DNA of 64,000 nt from an uncultured Trichococcus sp. (GCF_963667775.1 NZ_OY764015.1:812501-876500); one strand, 5' to 3'. Numbered from the stretch's first letter, positions 45,842 to 56,875 are shown. Program-made: numbers and translations. The notes: generated by a model not told the origin, from the sequence alone.

Positions 45842-46086
45842 GCTTCTGCCACTGATTCTGCCACTAAATAAATAAAGAAGCTTAAGAAACGCTTTGTACG
45901 GCGTTTTCTAAAGCTTCTTTTTTGATATACGATAGAACATCTATTCTATCATACTGTATAACTTTCACTTTGAAAAGTATAAAAAATGAGACAGAATTCT
46001 GCCCCCTATAGGAAAAATGCGGATTAAATGGTAAAATGAACTGGAATTGTTTTATATTGGAGTTTCAACTTAGGAGTGAAGTGAGT
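45842..46086. other. Prophage-chromosome junction (attR expected here)
   Basis: 245 bp without genes between the integrase and plsY. Contains the 9-bp repeat TTCTGCCACT twice (45844-45865 region) and a related ATTCTGCCCCC near 45995, then a terminator and the plsY promoter region. The att core cannot be fixed because the other prophage end is outside the window. Integration into an intergenic site, with no tRNA gene visible, is what the sequence shows. Confidence 0.55.
45872..45926. terminator. Large bidirectional terminator after the integrase
   Basis: GAAGCTTAAGAAACGC pairs with GCGTTTTCTAAAGCTTC across a 7-9-nt loop (about 15 pairs), with A run before and TTTTTT after. It can stop both integrase transcription and leftward read-through. 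Confidence 0.85.
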
Positions 46087-46692
46087 ATGACAGCAGTCGT
46101 CATCGTCCTGGCCTATCTTTTGGGTTCCATCCCTTCAGGCATTTGGATCGGAAAATATTTTTATCATACAGACATCCGCAAATACGGCAGCGGGAACAGC
46201 GGAACAACCAATACCTTCCGCGTGTTGGGCAAAAAAGCCGGCATCATCGTCCTGATCATGGACATGCTGAAAGGCTCGGCGGCGACCCTATTGCCGATTT
46301 GGCTAGGAACTGAAATTCATCCGTTGTTGGCCGGTGTTGTTGCAGCATTAGGGCATACCTATCCACTTTTTGCAGGTTTCAAAGGTGGCAAGGCAGTCGC
46401 TACAAGCGGCGGCATCATTTTGGCTTATAACCCCCTTTTTTTTACAGAAGCCATCATCGCTTTCGTCATCTATCTTTATTTCTCCAGAATGGTCAGCCTG
46501 TCCAGCATACTGGTTTGTTTTACGGCAGTCTTCCTTTCTTTCTTTTTTGAGGATTGGCCATTGACGATCGTTACGGTCCTTTTGACGATCTTCATCATCT
46601 ATCGCCACCGTTCCAACATTTACCGGATCAAAAACGGGACGGAAAGCAAAGTGCCTTTCGGCTACAAATCGAAGAGCGCTAAAGAAAAATAA
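46087..46692 (+). CDS. plsY: Acyl-phosphate glycerol-3-phosphate acyltransferase PlsY
   Basis: 201 aa from the ATG 10 nt after AGGAG ([20 protein letters not shown]). All three conserved loops are present: [20 protein letters not shown] and [13 protein letters not shown]. Multi-pass membrane enzyme that makes lysophosphatidic acid from acyl-phosphate and glycerol-3-phosphate, the first step of membrane lipid synthesis in Firmicutes. A TGGTAAAAT extended -10 box lies about 55 bp upstream. It is a chromosomal gene directly beside the prophage end; it is intact. Confidence 0.96.
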   Translation: MTAVVIVLAYLLGSIPSGIWIGKYFYHTDIRKYGSGNSGTTNTFRVLGKKAGIIVLIMDMLKGSAATLLPIWLGTEIHPLLAGVVAALGHTYPLFAGFKGGKAVATSGGIILAYNPLFFTEAIIAFVIYLYFSRMVSLSSILVCFTAVFLSFFFEDWPLTIVTVLLTIFIIYRHRSNIYRIKNGTESKVPFGYKSKSAKEK

Positions 46693-46694
46693 CA

Positions 46695-46744
46695 GAATAA
46701 GGCGGGGCCGTAAATCGTTTCTGATTTACGGCCCCGCCTTATTC
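46695..46744. terminator. Perfect 22-bp inverted repeat between convergent genes
   Basis: GAATAAGGCGGGGCCGTAAATC (arm 46695-46716, given here in part as GAATAAGGCGGGGCC) and its exact complement at 46723-46744, with a 6-nt loop GTTTCT. It lies between convergent plsY and the epimerase gene. Both arms end in AATAA/TTATT rather than long T runs, yet the stability suggests a bidirectional terminator. Confidence 0.8.
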
Positions 46745-46786
46745 AGGCCCACATACAAACGCTGTTGGGTTATCCTGGCGAATAAT

Positions 46787-47659
46787 CTAGAAGAACTCGA
46801 CCCGATGAACATAATAACGTTTATTTCCCGGCTCAAGCGATTGGATGGCTGTTTTCCGTTCCAGTATCCCGTCCGAATCAGACCGGTCAGCCAGTCCGCA
46901 CCAAGGTTCCAAGCAGACATAAGTGGCGTCTTTCTGAGGCTTCGTCCAGATGCCCAAGTAGTCAAAATCTTCATAGGACATCGTGACCCCATGTTCGCCT
47001 TTATTGGATGCCAATGTCACACTTGTCGGTTCTGGCGTTTTGAAAATAATGGCATCATTCAGGAAGAGATTCCTTTGCAACGGGAATTGGCTCTGTTCCA
47101 CTTCACCCGTTTTGTCCGCGGCTAAGTACGGCCCCTCCAGGAACAAGCGCTGACGGGAAGTTTCAGGAGTCAGTTTGATGTAATAGTCCTCGAATGCTTC
47201 TCCTTTTGTCAACGGCACATTAAAGCCTGGATGCCCTCCGATCGAGAAATACATCTTGTCCTCATCAAGGTTCTTAACTTTATAGCTGACTGACAATTGG
47301 TTCTCAAACAGTTGATAAGTCAACTGCAGTTCGAACAAAAATGGATAAACATGTTTGAAATCACCGTTCGGCGCAAGGATGAACGTGATACTGTCGGACA
47401 AACGCTCATGAACCGAAAATTTTGAATCACGCGCAAAACCGTGCTGCCCCATGGTGTAAGTTTTGTCGTTATGATGAAAAGCATCATCCTTCAGGCGTCC
47501 GACGAACGGAAAAAGGATGGGTGCATGTCTGTTCCATACTTTTTCATCAGCCTGCCAAATATATTCGATACCGGTTTTTTTTGAGATGACACTGGTGATT
47601 TCTGCACCCATATCTTTTACGGTTACCGTAAGGTGCTGGTTTTCGATTACAAACTCCAT
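46787..47659 (-). CDS. Aldose 1-epimerase family protein (LacX-like)
   Basis: 290 aa. NRHAPILFPFVGRLKDDAFH, MGQHGFARDSKF and FSIGGHPGFNVPLTKGE are the conserved His/Asp/Glu motifs of LacX-like galactose mutarotase homologues; QSLEPGNKRYYVHRVEF closes the domain. Substrate unknown: members act on aldoses or hexose-6-phosphates. Single gene downstream of codY, separated by 36 bp, so it may be its cotranscribed neighbour. Confidence 0.9.
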   Translation of the reverse strand: MEFVIENQHLTVTVKDMGAEITSVISKKTGIEYIWQADEKVWNRHAPILFPFVGRLKDDAFHHNDKTYTMGQHGFARDSKFSVHERLSDSITFILAPNGDFKHVYPFLFELQLTYQLFENQLSVSYKVKNLDEDKMYFSIGGHPGFNVPLTKGEAFEDYYIKLTPETSRQRLFLEGPYLAADKTGEVEQSQFPLQRNLFLNDAIIFKTPEPTSVTLASNKGEHGVTMSYEDFDYLGIWTKPQKDATYVCLEPWCGLADRSDSDGILERKTAIQSLEPGNKRYYVHRVEFF

Positions 47660-47695
47660 TACATTTCCCCCTATTTTGGCTTTACACCATTTTGC

Positions 47696-48514
47696 TTACT
47701 GATCGTTCTTTGGATACAAAGCCTGCCTTAAAGCATCAAGCAATTCTGCAGAAACGACTCTGATGAACGTTCCTTTCATACCAAGCGATCTCGTCTCGAG
47801 AATACCGGCTGATTCCAGTTTTCTTAGAGCATTCACTATGACGGAGCGTGTTATATTTTTTTCTGCCGCAATTTTTGACGCAGTGATGCGTTCCTCTAAG
47901 GATGGAAAAGTCTCAAAGATCGCTTTTACCGCCTCCATTTCGCTGAAAGACAGTGATTTTATGGCAATCTGGATCAGTGTGGTCACCCGTGTCGCCTCTT
48001 CCATGCGCAAATTGATGGTATGCAGCAACTCAATGCCGATAACTGTGGCACCGTGTTCGGCAAGTATCAAGTCGCTACTGTCAAAGGCCGGAAACATCCG
48101 CGCCAATATCAAACTACCCAAGCGCTTGCCGGAAGCGAAAATCGGAACGATTGTTGTGACACCGGTAATGAACAAATCTCTGCTCTCGATCGGAAAGGCA
48201 GTGAAATCAGATTCAATGCCAATATTAGCGGTCGTCTGGAATAGCGCGGACAGATTATGGGCATACTGCTCCGGAAATTTCTTGTCCTCAAGCATTTGTT
48301 TGATGCGGGCATTGTTGATATCGGTCGCCTCGCTGTAGCCCAAGAGATTACCGGACAGATCGATCAGATACGTATTGGCTCTTAAAATATCTGCCAGCAC
48401 GCTTGCCATTTCCGTAAAGGGCAGTGCTGTCCCATCACCAGTAACGGCAACAAAGCCGCCTTCTTTTTGGAGCATATAGTTGATTTTCCTCAACTTTTCT
48501 AATAATTCGTCCAT
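47696..48514 (-). CDS. codY: Global regulator CodY
   Basis: 272 aa from the ATG after GGGGGGAAAC (MDELLEKLRKINYMLQKEGG). The GAF domain that senses branched-chain amino acids spans residues 1-155 (SVLADILRANTYLIDLSGNL); residues of about 205-260 are the winged helix-turn-helix (EERITASKIAAEKNITRSVI, NALRKLESAGILETRSLGMK). Represses amino-acid, transport and competence genes when nutrients are plentiful. Downstream of hslVU, the standard order in Lactobacillales; slightly longer than the usual 260 aa. Confidence 0.96.
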   Translation of the reverse strand: MDELLEKLRKINYMLQKEGGFVAVTGDGTALPFTEMASVLADILRANTYLIDLSGNLLGYSEATDINNARIKQMLEDKKFPEQYAHNLSALFQTTANIGIESDFTAFPIESRDLFITGVTTIVPIFASGKRLGSLILARMFPAFDSSDLILAEHGATVIGIELLHTINLRMEEATRVTTLIQIAIKSLSFSEMEAVKAIFETFPSLEERITASKIAAEKNITRSVIVNALRKLESAGILETRSLGMKGTFIRVVSAELLDALRQALYPKNDQ

Positions 48515-48587
48515 GTTTCCCCCCATAAGATCATCCATCAGAAAATATCCGCAAGGCTCACCCGGCCTAAAAGGGGATTTTTTATGC

Positions 48588-49997
48588 TTATAGGATATAT
48601 CTTCTTAAATCTTTATTCTCGACAATTTTCTCAAGTTTTTCATCGACGTAATGTTCCGTTATCGTGATCTCTGTCCCCGGTATTTCGGAAGCTTCGAACA
48701 ACAGATCCTCCAATAATTTTTCCATGATTGTGTGCAGTCTTCTGGCACCGATGTTATCGGTTTCCTGATTGACTTCAGTCGCTATGATAGCCATTTTCCG
48801 GATGGCTTCCTGGGTGAAGGTGATGTCGACGTCTTCCGTTGCCAACAACGCGGTGTACTGCTTCAGCATCGCATTATTGGGTTCGGTAAGGATACGGACG
48901 AAATCATCTTCCGTCAGGTCATTCAATTCCACGCGGATCGGGAAACGACCTTGCAGTTCAGGGATCAGATCGCTCGGTTTGGAGACGTGGAACGCCCCGG
49001 ATGCTATAAAGAGGATGTGATCCGTTTGGATGGCCCCATATTTGGTGGAAACCTGGCTGCCTTCGACAATCGGAAGGATATCCCTTTGGACACCTTCCCG
49101 CGAAACTTCGCCTGAGTTTTGTGATTTGGAGGTGACTTTGTCGATTTCATCAATAAAGATGATACCATTGGTTTCGGCCAACTTCAGAGCCTCCTGCGAG
49201 ACATCATCTTTATTGACGAGCTTGTCAGTCTCTTCCTGCACGAGCACCTCAATGGCATCTTCGACCAAAAGTGTCCGTTGGATTTTCTTTTTCGGGGTCA
49301 TGGATTCAAAAGCTGACTGAAGCATCATCATTTGTTCGTTGTTCCCGCCTGCACCTAATGGATTGGTTGGTTTTTCCTCCACTTTTATGGAGACTTCATG
49401 TTTATTCAGAAGGCCTTTCCGCAATTGCTCGATGATTTCAGCTCTGCTTTTGGCGATTTCGGCAGTCACTTCTTCGGCTTCCTCTTCCTGACTTTCCGAC
49501 AGAGGCATCCCCAGGTTTTTGAACATGTTTTGCCAGTCATTCATGCCTTCCTGTTTTGGCTTCGCTTTTTTGGTTCCCGGCTTCATGACTTTGGCAAGTC
49601 GTTGCAAAGCCGCTTCATAGGCTTTGGCATACACATCGCCGCGCTTTTGTTTTTCAACAATCTGGATAGCGTTCTCCATCAGATCGCGGACCATCGATTC
49701 GACATCACGGCCTACATAGCCGACTTCCGTGAATTTAGTTGCCTCGACTTTGACGAAGGGTGCTTCGACCAACAATGCCAAGCGTCTCGCCAGCTCCGTC
49801 TTCCCTACTCCAGTCGGGCCGATCATCAGAATGTTTTTCGGAGTCACTTCTTTTTGCATGTCCACATCCAATTTTTGTCTCCGGTAGCGATTCCGCAAAG
49901 CGACAGCAATCGCTTTTTTTGCCGCATCCTGGCCAATAATGTAACGATCAAGCTCTTTGACGATTTCTCTGGGTGTTCTGTTTTGCTGTGCCTTCAT
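48588..49997 (-). CDS. hslU: ATP-dependent protease ATPase subunit HslU (ClpY)
   Basis: About 469 aa from the ATG 8 nt after AGGTGG ([20 protein letters not shown]). Walker [18 protein letters not shown], Walker [16 protein letters not shown], sensor residues and C-terminal [17 protein letters not shown] that inserts into HslV. The I domain (residues 110-230) contains the usual charged insertion. Unfolds substrates for HslV. The GTG at 50009 is an alternative start. Confidence 0.97.
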   Translation of the reverse strand: MKAQQNRTPREIVKELDRYIIGQDAAKKAIAVALRNRYRRQKLDVDMQKEVTPKNILMIGPTGVGKTELARRLALLVEAPFVKVEATKFTEVGYVGRDVESMVRDLMENAIQIVEKQKRGDVYAKAYEAALQRLAKVMKPGTKKAKPKQEGMNDWQNMFKNLGMPLSESQEEEAEEVTAEIAKSRAEIIEQLRKGLLNKHEVSIKVEEKPTNPLGAGGNNEQMMMLQSAFESMTPKKKIQRTLLVEDAIEVLVQEETDKLVNKDDVSQEALKLAETNGIIFIDEIDKVTSKSQNSGEVSREGVQRDILPIVEGSQVSTKYGAIQTDHILFIASGAFHVSKPSDLIPELQGRFPIRVELNDLTEDDFVRILTEPNNAMLKQYTALLATEDVDITFTQEAIRKMAIIATEVNQETDNIGARRLHTIMEKLLEDLLFEASEIPGTEITITEHYVDEKLEKIVENKDLRRYIL

Positions 49998-50013
49998 TAT
50001 GTTAGCCACCTAT

Positions 50014-50538
50014 CTAAAATTCTTCAACAATAATGTTGTCGTTAGTAAATACGCAGATTTCTGAGGCGATCTTAAGGCTTTCGTGGGCGATTTCTTTTGC
50101 GGAAAGATCGGAGCCCTTTCTTTTTAAGGCTCTTGCTGCGGCCAAGGCGTAATTCCCGCCCGATCCGATCGTCAAGATCCCATCATCGGGTTCGATGACT
50201 TCGCCACTCCCGGAAACAAGCAGCATCTGCTCCTTGTTCATGACGATCAATAAAGCCTCCAGCTTTTGAAGGGCGCGATCGCCCCGCCATTCCTTGGCGA
50301 CCTCGATGGAGGCGCGCAGCAGGTTCCCTTTGTGTTGATTGAGTTTCTCTTCAAACTTATCCTCTAAGGTGAACGCGTCCGCTACGCCGCCTGCGAAACC
50401 GACAATGACTTCATCATGATAGATGCGTCTGATTTTTTTCGCGGTCCCTTTCATGATGACGGATTGGCCCATCGTCACCTGGCCGTCCCCCGCCATGGCT
50501 GACCGTCCGTTGTGCTGCACTGCACAGATTGTTGTCAT
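50014..50538 (-). CDS. hslV: ATP-dependent protease peptidase subunit HslV (ClpQ)
   Basis: 174 aa. Begins [20 protein letters not shown]: Thr2 becomes the catalytic N-terminal residue after Met removal, as in proteasome-like Hsl[21 protein letters not shown] and [14 protein letters not shown] are conserved. Forms double hexameric rings with HslU. The ribosome binding site GAGGAATATCAA is good, and it lies 12 bp from xerC. Confidence 0.97.
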   Translation of the reverse strand: MTTICAVQHNGRSAMAGDGQVTMGQSVIMKGTAKKIRRIYHDEVIVGFAGGVADAFTLEDKFEEKLNQHKGNLLRASIEVAKEWRGDRALQKLEALLIVMNKEQMLLVSGSGEVIEPDDGILTIGSGGNYALAAARALKRKGSDLSAKEIAHESLKIASEICVFTNDNIIVEEF

Positions 50539-50550
50539 TTGATATTCCTC

Positions 50551-51468
50551 CTATTTTTTGCTGTCCCGTTTCGCCCTTGGATGGTATTGGTTGTAATTCC
50601 TTTGCAGGGCATCTTTCGTTACGTGTGTATATATTTGAGTGGATGACAGGCTGGCATGTCCCAGCAGTTCCTGAACGGTCCGCATGTCCGCTCCGTTATT
50701 GAGCATGTCTGTCGCAAATGTATGCCGCAGCATATGCGGATGCAGCGTCCCTGTCAATCCGGTTTTTTTCATGATCTGTTTCAGTATATACTCAATGCCG
50801 CCTGCCGTGAGCGGATCGCCTAAGCGATTCACAAAGAGAAAGTCATGACTGCGCTGGTGTTTTTTCATCAATTCCGATCGGGTCATCTCCAGATACTCCT
50901 GGATGGCTGCGGCAGCATAATGCCCGAACGGCACATACCGCTCTTTGTTCCCTTTTCCGAAAATCAATATGACGCCCAGCTCGAAGGAAATATCCTGCAG
51001 TTTGATATTCTTGCATTCGCTGACACGGATGCCTGTCGCATACAGCAATTCCACCAACGCCCGATTCCGGTAATCCAGTATCCCAGTCCCTTCGGCTGCA
51101 CGCAATAATTTTTCCAATTCTTCTTCGTAAAGGTATTGCGGCAAACGCAGCTGCTTTTTCTTGAAAGAGATGTAGGATAAAGGGTTTTCATCAAGGAGGT
51201 CATTGCGGATCAGGAAGTGATAGAACCCCCTCAGGCTGGACAATGTGCGCGAAATGGTGTTTCGGCTCAGTTTTTGCTCGTCCAAAAAACTCAAATATAG
51301 GCGGACATCATACAAGTGCACCGTCACCAAATCGCTGGTCCCACTTTCTTCAAGAAAGGATTCGAATTTTTTCAGGTCAAAAAGGTAGGCCTTGACCGTT
51401 TCATCGGAATAGCGCCTCTCAATGGCCAAATAGTTTATGAAACGATCGATTAATTCTTGATTATACAA
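50551..51468 (-). CDS. xerC: Tyrosine recombinase XerC
   Basis: 305 aa, TTG start after GGAGGGATTTTTT. Catalytic residues: Arg in LYATGIRVSECKNIKL, HMLRHTFATDMLNNGADMRT, and Tyr in SSTQIYTHVTKDALQ. Resolves chromosome dimers at dif with XerD/XerS-type partner. Standard neighbour of hslV in Bacilli. Its leader contains a hairpin overlapping the ribosome binding site (51477-51515). Confidence 0.96.
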   Translation of the reverse strand: MYNQELIDRFINYLAIERRYSDETVKAYLFDLKKFESFLEESGTSDLVTVHLYDVRLYLSFLDEQKLSRNTISRTLSSLRGFYHFLIRNDLLDENPLSYISFKKKQLRLPQYLYEEELEKLLRAAEGTGILDYRNRALVELLYATGIRVSECKNIKLQDISFELGVILIFGKGNKERYVPFGHYAAAAIQEYLEMTRSELMKKHQRSHDFLFVNRLGDPLTAGGIEYILKQIMKKTGLTGTLHPHMLRHTFATDMLNNGADMRTVQELLGHASLSSTQIYTHVTKDALQRNYNQYHPRAKRDSKK

Positions 51469-51476
51469 AAAAATCC

Positions 51477-51515
51477 CTCCAACATCTTATGACTAAATTT
51501 ATCACAATGTTGGAG
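51477..51515 (-). promoter_or_regulatory. Leader hairpin overlapping the xerC ribosome binding site
   Basis: CTCCAACAT pairs with ATGTTGGAG (9 bp, 21-nt loop); the 3' arm contains the GGAG of the xerC ribosome binding site and is followed by a T run that reaches the TTG start. It could sequester the site or act as a weak terminator between trmFO and xerC. Confidence 0.5.
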
Positions 51516-51539
51516 AGATTTCAATGTAAGGCGGCGAAC

Positions 51540-52850
51540 TTAAATCGTTTGCACGAATTCGTCCAGAGAAGCCAATGCTTTGTCGGCTATCATTTGGTTT
51601 TTGAGTTGTTTATCACGGATTTTCTTGCCGCCCAACGGTTCTATGATGCCGAAATTGGCATTCATCGGTTGAAAATGTTTGCTGTCCGTATTCGTTATGT
51701 AGTGCGACATGGCACCGATCATCGTCTCTTTCGGGAATACAACGCATTCCTGTCCTTTTGCCAATCTGGCGGCATTGAGGCCCGCCAACAAGCCGCTTGC
51801 GGCACTCTCGACATAGCCTTCAACCCCGGTCATCTGGCCGGCAAAGAACAGGTCGTCGCGTTTTTGGCTCTGATAGGTCGAGCGCAGGATTTTCGGAGAG
51901 TTCAGGAATGTATTCCGGTGCATGACGCCGTAACGCACGATTTCAACATTTTCCAAACCCGGAATCATTCGCAGGATGCGCTTCTGTTCTCCCCATTTCA
52001 GATGGGTCTGGAAACCGACGATGTTGTACAAGGATCCAGCAGCATTGTCCTGACGGAGTTGCACAACTGCATACGGTATCTTTCCGGTCTTCGGATCTTC
52101 CAGCCCGACCGGTTTCATCGGCCCGAACAGCAACGTTTTTTCGCCTCTTGAGGCCATCACTTCGAAAGGCATGCAGCCATCGAAGTACTTTTCCTCCTCG
52201 AATTCCTTCAGTGGTGCGACTTCAGCCGCAATCAGTTCGCGATAGAAAGTTTCGAATTCCTCTTTGGTCATCGGGCAGTTCAGGTAGGCAGCTTCGCCTT
52301 TGTCGTAACGCGACTTCAAGTAAACCTTCTCCATATCGATGCTGTCTTTTTCCAATACCGGTGCGGCGGCATCATAAAAGTACAAACCTTCCGTTTCGAT
52401 GAAATCTTGGATTGATTGGCTCAAAGGTTCCGAAGTCAAGGGTCCTGTCGCTACCACCGTAAGCCCTTCAGGCAATTCCGTCAGTTCATCCAGATGGATC
52501 GTGATATTGGGATGGTCCTCCAATGTTTTCGTCACATATGCTGAAAAGGTATCGCGATCGACGGCCAAAGCGCCCCCAGCCGGAAGCGCGGTCGCATCGG
52601 CTGCTTTGATGATCAGGGAATTCAGATGGCGCATTTCTTCCTTTATCAATCCAGCGGCGTTCGTGACTTGATTCGCGCGCAAAGAATTGGTGCAGACCAA
52701 TTCCGCGAAACCTGAAGTGTGGTGGGCAGGCGTCATCTTTTTGGGTCTCATCTCATAGAGATCGACATGGATGCCCTGCTCCGCTATTTGAAAAGCCGCT
52801 TCGCTTCCGGCCAGACCGGCTCCGATTACGGTAACTGTTTTGTGTGTCAT
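51540..52850 (-). CDS. trmFO: Methylenetetrahydrofolate-tRNA methyltransferase TrmFO
   Basis: 436 aa. FAD-binding [20 protein letters not shown], then [24 protein letters not shown]-equivalent [19 protein letters not shown] and [20 protein letters not shown]. Methylates U54 of tRNA using methylene-THF and FAD. It is between topA and xerC, the usual Lactobacillales order. Length typical. Confidence 0.97.
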   Translation of the reverse strand: MTHKTVTVIGAGLAGSEAAFQIAEQGIHVDLYEMRPKKMTPAHHTSGFAELVCTNSLRANQVTNAAGLIKEEMRHLNSLIIKAADATALPAGGALAVDRDTFSAYVTKTLEDHPNITIHLDELTELPEGLTVVATGPLTSEPLSQSIQDFIETEGLYFYDAAAPVLEKDSIDMEKVYLKSRYDKGEAAYLNCPMTKEEFETFYRELIAAEVAPLKEFEEEKYFDGCMPFEVMASRGEKTLLFGPMKPVGLEDPKTGKIPYAVVQLRQDNAAGSLYNIVGFQTHLKWGEQKRILRMIPGLENVEIVRYGVMHRNTFLNSPKILRSTYQSQKRDDLFFAGQMTGVEGYVESAASGLLAGLNAARLAKGQECVVFPKETMIGAMSHYITNTDSKHFQPMNANFGIIEPLGGKKIRDKQLKNQMIADKALASLDEFVQTI

Positions 52851-52867
52851 AGTATGCCTCCATAACG

Positions 52868-54937
52868 TTATTTCTGTATATCTTCCTCATATTCACAATG
52901 ACTGCATTTCACTTGGATGCCGCCTTTGACCTTCTTCTCGACAAGATAATGTTGACATACCGGGCAGTCGCGGCCGATTGGTTTGTCCCATGAGATGAAT
53001 TCGCACTCTGGGTACTGATCGCAGCCATAGAATATCCGGTTCTTCTTGGACTTTCGTTCGATGACCTCGCCTTTGTGGCAAACAGGGCACGTCACGTTGA
53101 TTTTTTTCACGATTGGTTTAGTGTTACGGCATTCCGGGAAATTGCTGCACGCATAAAATTTCCCGAATCTGCCGATTTTGATGACCATCGGATGTCCGCA
53201 TAATTCGCAGTCGAATCCGGCAGGTTCATCCTTGATCTCGATTTTTTCGATTTCCACTTCCGCTTTCGACAACTCGTCGGCAAAAGGTTTATAAAAACGA
53301 TCAACGACTTTGACCCATTCCATCTTGCCTTCTTCGACACTGTCAAGATCCTTTTCCATCCCGGCGGTGAAAGAAATATTCACGATATCCGGAAAATAGG
53401 TGGAAATCAATCCGTTGACGATTGTACCCAATTCAGTCGGTTCGAAACGTTTTGCCGTCACTTTCACGTAGTAACGTTTCTGGATCGTTTCGATCGTCGG
53501 AGCGTAAGTCGAAGGTCTTCCGACACCATTCTCCTCCAAAGCCTTGATGAGCGTCGCTTCCGAATAACGGGCCGGCGGTTGTGAGAAATGCTGGTTCGGT
53601 TCAATGTCCTTCGAGAATACAGTATCGCCGACAGCCATTTCCGGCAGGAGGTTGTCTTTTTCCTTGGCATTGCCTTCCACGTATACTTTGCGGTAACCGG
53701 CAAAGTTCTCTTTCGACCCTGTCGCCCGGAACATGACATCATCATGCTTAAGATCGACCTTCATCGTATCGAAGATCGCCGGCATCATTTGACTCGCCAA
53801 AAAGCGCGACCAGATTAATTGGTATAGTTTGAACTGGTCCTTCGTCAAGAAAGCTTCGATTTCGCTTGGTACCCTTAATACGCTGGAAGGGCGGATGGCT
53901 TCATGCGCATCCTGTGACGATTGGGCTTTTTTATTCTCCCGTTGTTTCTCGATGGCATATTCCGGACCGTATGTGTCTGTGATGTACTCATGCGCTTCCT
54001 CGATCGAACCGGCGGATACACGGGTGGAATCCGTCCGCATGTAGGTGATCAAACCAACTGATCCTTCTTTGCCGAGAGCGATCCCTTCGTAGAGTTCCTG
54101 CGCGACCATCATCGTTTTCCGCGTGCGGAAATTCAATTTGTTGGCAGCTTCCTGTTGTAGGCTGGAAGTCGTAAACGGCTGAGCCGGATTGCGTTTCTGC
54201 TGTTTCTTCGTTACATCACTGATTTCAAAGACATTTGACGTAATCTTCTCGAAAACCGCATCTGCTTCCTCTTTGGTCTTCAACTTCAATTTTTTCCCGT
54301 CCAATCCGTAAAACGCTGCCTGAAAAACATGTTTGTCCTTCTGGAAAGTGCCATCAATTGTCCAGGATTCTACGGGCTCGAAACCGGCAATCTCCTCTTC
54401 GCGATTGATGATCAGCTTAAGCGCAACGGATTGAACCCGTCCAGCGCTTAAACCTTTTTTGACTTTCTTCCATAGTATTGGCGAAATGGAGTATCCGACC
54501 AAACGATCCAAGATTCTTCTTGCCTGTTGGGCCGAAACAAGATCCATGTTGATCGGTCTCGGGTTTTTTAACGCTTCTCTGACTGCATCTTTGGTTACTT
54601 CATTATAAACAACGCGGATATTGTCAGCGGGGTCCAATCCCAATAAGTGTGCGAGGTGCCACGAAATAGCTTCCCCTTCTCTATCCGGGTCGGAAGCTAG
54701 GTAGATTTTTTCTGCCTTATGAGCATATTTTTTTAATTCTTTAATCAGATCGCCCTTACCGCGTATGGAAATGTAATCCGGTTGGTAATCATTTTCAATA
54801 TCAACGGCCATCCGACTCTTGGGTAAATCGCGCAAGTGGCCCTTGCTGGCTACCACTTTATAGTTTCTGCCAAGATACTTTTCTATCGTCTTGGCTTTTG
54901 TAGGTGATTCCACGATGATTAAATATTTATAAGCCAA
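52868..54937 (-). CDS. topA: DNA topoisomerase I
   Basis: About 689 aa from a TTG 8 nt after GAGGAG ([20 protein letters not shown]). TOPRIM domain, [20 protein letters not shown]; active-site region [18 protein letters not shown] with the Tyr nucleophile; C-terminal three zinc-ribbon modules with CxxC pairs ([24 protein letters not shown]). Relaxes negative supercoils. Longer in-frame starts lack a site. Confidence 0.96.
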   Translation of the reverse strand: MAYKYLIIVESPTKAKTIEKYLGRNYKVVASKGHLRDLPKSRMAVDIENDYQPDYISIRGKGDLIKELKKYAHKAEKIYLASDPDREGEAISWHLAHLLGLDPADNIRVVYNEVTKDAVREALKNPRPINMDLVSAQQARRILDRLVGYSISPILWKKVKKGLSAGRVQSVALKLIINREEEIAGFEPVESWTIDGTFQKDKHVFQAAFYGLDGKKLKLKTKEEADAVFEKITSNVFEISDVTKKQQKRNPAQPFTTSSLQQEAANKLNFRTRKTMMVAQELYEGIALGKEGSVGLITYMRTDSTRVSAGSIEEAHEYITDTYGPEYAIEKQRENKKAQSSQDAHEAIRPSSVLRVPSEIEAFLTKDQFKLYQLIWSRFLASQMMPAIFDTMKVDLKHDDVMFRATGSKENFAGYRKVYVEGNAKEKDNLLPEMAVGDTVFSKDIEPNQHFSQPPARYSEATLIKALEENGVGRPSTYAPTIETIQKRYYVKVTAKRFEPTELGTIVNGLISTYFPDIVNISFTAGMEKDLDSVEEGKMEWVKVVDRFYKPFADELSKAEVEIEKIEIKDEPAGFDCELCGHPMVIKIGRFGKFYACSNFPECRNTKPIVKKINVTCPVCHKGEVIERKSKKNRIFYGCDQYPECEFISWDKPIGRDCPVCQHYLVEKKVKGGIQVKCSHCEYEEDIQK

Positions 54938-55052
54938 AGAAACGACTCCTCTCAACGAAATATTTTGTATGTATATTTCTGTCATCTAAATCGTTTCTCA
55001 TCTTATGCCATAAACTAGGTGTTTGTCAAATGGAAGTTATTTCGCAGATGCT

Positions 55053-55961
55053 TCACTTCCACTCCATTTTCATTTCTTCCAGCACGTCACTCGCACTCAA
55101 AACGCAAGCAGCACCGGCCTTTATCAATTGATTGGTACCGACGCTCAGCCGACTGGTAATATTTCCGGGAACCGCAAAAACATCCCTGTTTTCCTGCAGC
55201 GCCAAATTCGCGGTAATGAGGCTGCCGCTCTTTTCGGTTGCCTCGATCACCAGTGTTGCCTGCGAGAGGTTGGCAATCAATCGATTGCGCATCGGGAAAT
55301 GAAAACGTTCCGGTTTCGCGCCTAAGGGATATTCACTGATGACGAGCTGTTCTGCCATCATTTTCCGCTGCAGGGAAGCATTTTCCCTTGGGTAGCTGAC
55401 ATCCAGCCCAGTTCCGATGATGCCGATTGTGGTTCCGCTGTTACCAATTGCACAGGAATGAACCATTTGATCAATTCCTTTTGCGAGTCCGCTCACCAGC
55501 GTGACGCCTTCCGCAACCAACGTTGGAATCATTTCGCTTAAGACCGACTTCCCATAGTCTGTGGGACTTCGGCTGCCGACAACGCTCAAACATGGCTGCT
55601 CCAACAAACCGATATTGCCCGCACAGAACACTACAATCGGAGGAAGATAACTGTTCAGCCAGCCTACTGGATAGTCTTTGTCCAGGATGGTCAAAATCTG
55701 GATATCCTTGTTCCGATACACATCCTTAAGCTCTTCGTAAGACATCTTGCTGTACGCTGCTCCCAGTGCTGCCTTCAATTTATGCTGTTTACTTTCACTG
55801 CTCATCGGCACATAACTGTTTACGATCCCTTCCATTGAACACAACGGATTCTCGGACCAAGCCAAGTGCAGGTGCTTCATAAAATGCGGTGTGCACACTC
55901 CCAACATTGCATGATAAATCAACTTATCCCGGACCGCTAGATCCTCACGATTCAATTCCAT
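55053..55961 (-). CDS. dprA: DNA processing protein DprA (Smf)
   Basis: 302 aa from the ATG after AAAGGAGTTTTTTTT (MELNREDLAVRDKLIYHAML). Rossmann-like domain: LSVVGSRSPTDYGKSVLSEM, VTLVSGLAKGIDQMVHSCAI, GTTIGIIGTGLDVSYPRENA, NRLIANLSQATLVIEATEKS. Binds incoming ssDNA and loads RecA in natural transformation. Usual neighbour of topA. Competence itself is not proven by this gene. Confidence 0.95.
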   Translation of the reverse strand: MELNREDLAVRDKLIYHAMLGVCTPHFMKHLHLAWSENPLCSMEGIVNSYVPMSSESKQHKLKAALGAAYSKMSYEELKDVYRNKDIQILTILDKDYPVGWLNSYLPPIVVFCAGNIGLLEQPCLSVVGSRSPTDYGKSVLSEMIPTLVAEGVTLVSGLAKGIDQMVHSCAIGNSGTTIGIIGTGLDVSYPRENASLQRKMMAEQLVISEYPLGAKPERFHFPMRNRLIANLSQATLVIEATEKSGSLITANLALQENRDVFAVPGNITSRLSVGTNQLIKAGAACVLSASDVLEEMKMEWK

Positions 55962-56098
55962 AAAAAAAACTCCTTTGCGTACCATCTGTTAAGATAATAC
56001 GAAAGGAGTGGGCTATTGCTTTTTAATTGCGTAAATTTGATGAACTGGCGCACGTCATCCGGTGAAGACACCTTCTGCTTCACCAGCAACGACAATCT

Positions 56099-56875
56099 TC
56101 ATTGTCCTCTCAGCATGCTTTTGATCGGATCGAATGTCTTCCGGTGGATGGGGGTGATGCCATGATTTGCCAATCCCGACAAATGCAGTTGGGTTCCGTA
56201 ACCGGCATTTTTTTCAAATCCGTAATGCGGATATTGCAGGGCATACTCGGACATCAGGCGATCCCGGTATACTTTCGCGACAATGCTGGCGGCAGCGATG
56301 GAGACGGATTTGGCGTCGCCCTTGATGATGGATTGCTGTTCCACCGGCAACGGCAGCTTCATGGCATCGATCAGCAGACTGTCCGGTTCTTGCTTCAGAT
56401 TGGCGATCGCCTGCATCATCGCCAGTTTCGTGGCTTCATAAATATTCACGGCGTCGATTGTTTCTGGTGAAATCAAACCGATCCCGACATCGGCAATGGC
56501 CATGATCTGATCGTAAAGTTGCTCCCTTTTTTTTGCAGAGAGCTGTTTCGAATCGTTGACCGGAAAGAAAGGAAGCTCTGCCGGCAAAATGACAGCAGCA
56601 GCGACCACCGGGCCGGCTAACGGGCCTCTGCCGACTTCATCGATTCCTGCGATGGCAAGCCGGCCTTTCGACTTCAGTTCCTCTTCGAAGGCCATCATCT
56701 GGATTTGCCGCTCTTTTAAGGCGAGATTTAGTTGATAATTCCGCTCCCACGATTTAACTGCAGCTTGGACCCCTTTACGGGAGTCGGCTCGGATCATTGC
56801 CCAACGTGGATCTTCCGGCGATTGGATTTCCTGCAACTGTTCCTTGATGGCAGCGATGCTCAATGGTTTATTCAT
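56099..56875 (-). CDS. rnhB: Ribonuclease HII
   Basis: 258 aa. GIDEVGRGPLAGPVVAAAVI carries the first catalytic Asp-Glu pair; DSLLIDAMKLPL and SIIKGDAKSVSIAAASIVAK supply others. Residues 1-65 are the usual N-terminal extension. Removes RNA from RNA-DNA hybrids and misincorporated ribonucleotides. Its ATG overlaps the rbgA stop (ATGA). Confidence 0.96.
   Translation of the reverse strand: MNKPLSIAAIKEQLQEIQSPEDPRWAMIRADSRKGVQAAVKSWERNYQLNLALKERQIQMMAFEEELKSKGRLAIAGIDEVGRGPLAGPVVAAAVILPAELPFFPVNDSKQLSAKKREQLYDQIMAIADVGIGLISPETIDAVNIYEATKLAMMQAIANLKQEPDSLLIDAMKLPLPVEQQSIIKGDAKSVSIAAASIVAKVYRDRLMSEYALQYPHYGFEKNAGYGTQLHLSGLANHGITPIHRKTFDPIKSMLRGQ

Noticed and set aside
45842-46086. tRNA gene as integration site
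   Set aside because: No cloverleaf or T-loop sequence is seen in the junction; the site appears intergenic.
47763-48338. 191-codon plus-strand frame opposite codY
   Set aside because: Antisense to an intact CodY; Ser-rich shadow translation without a start site.
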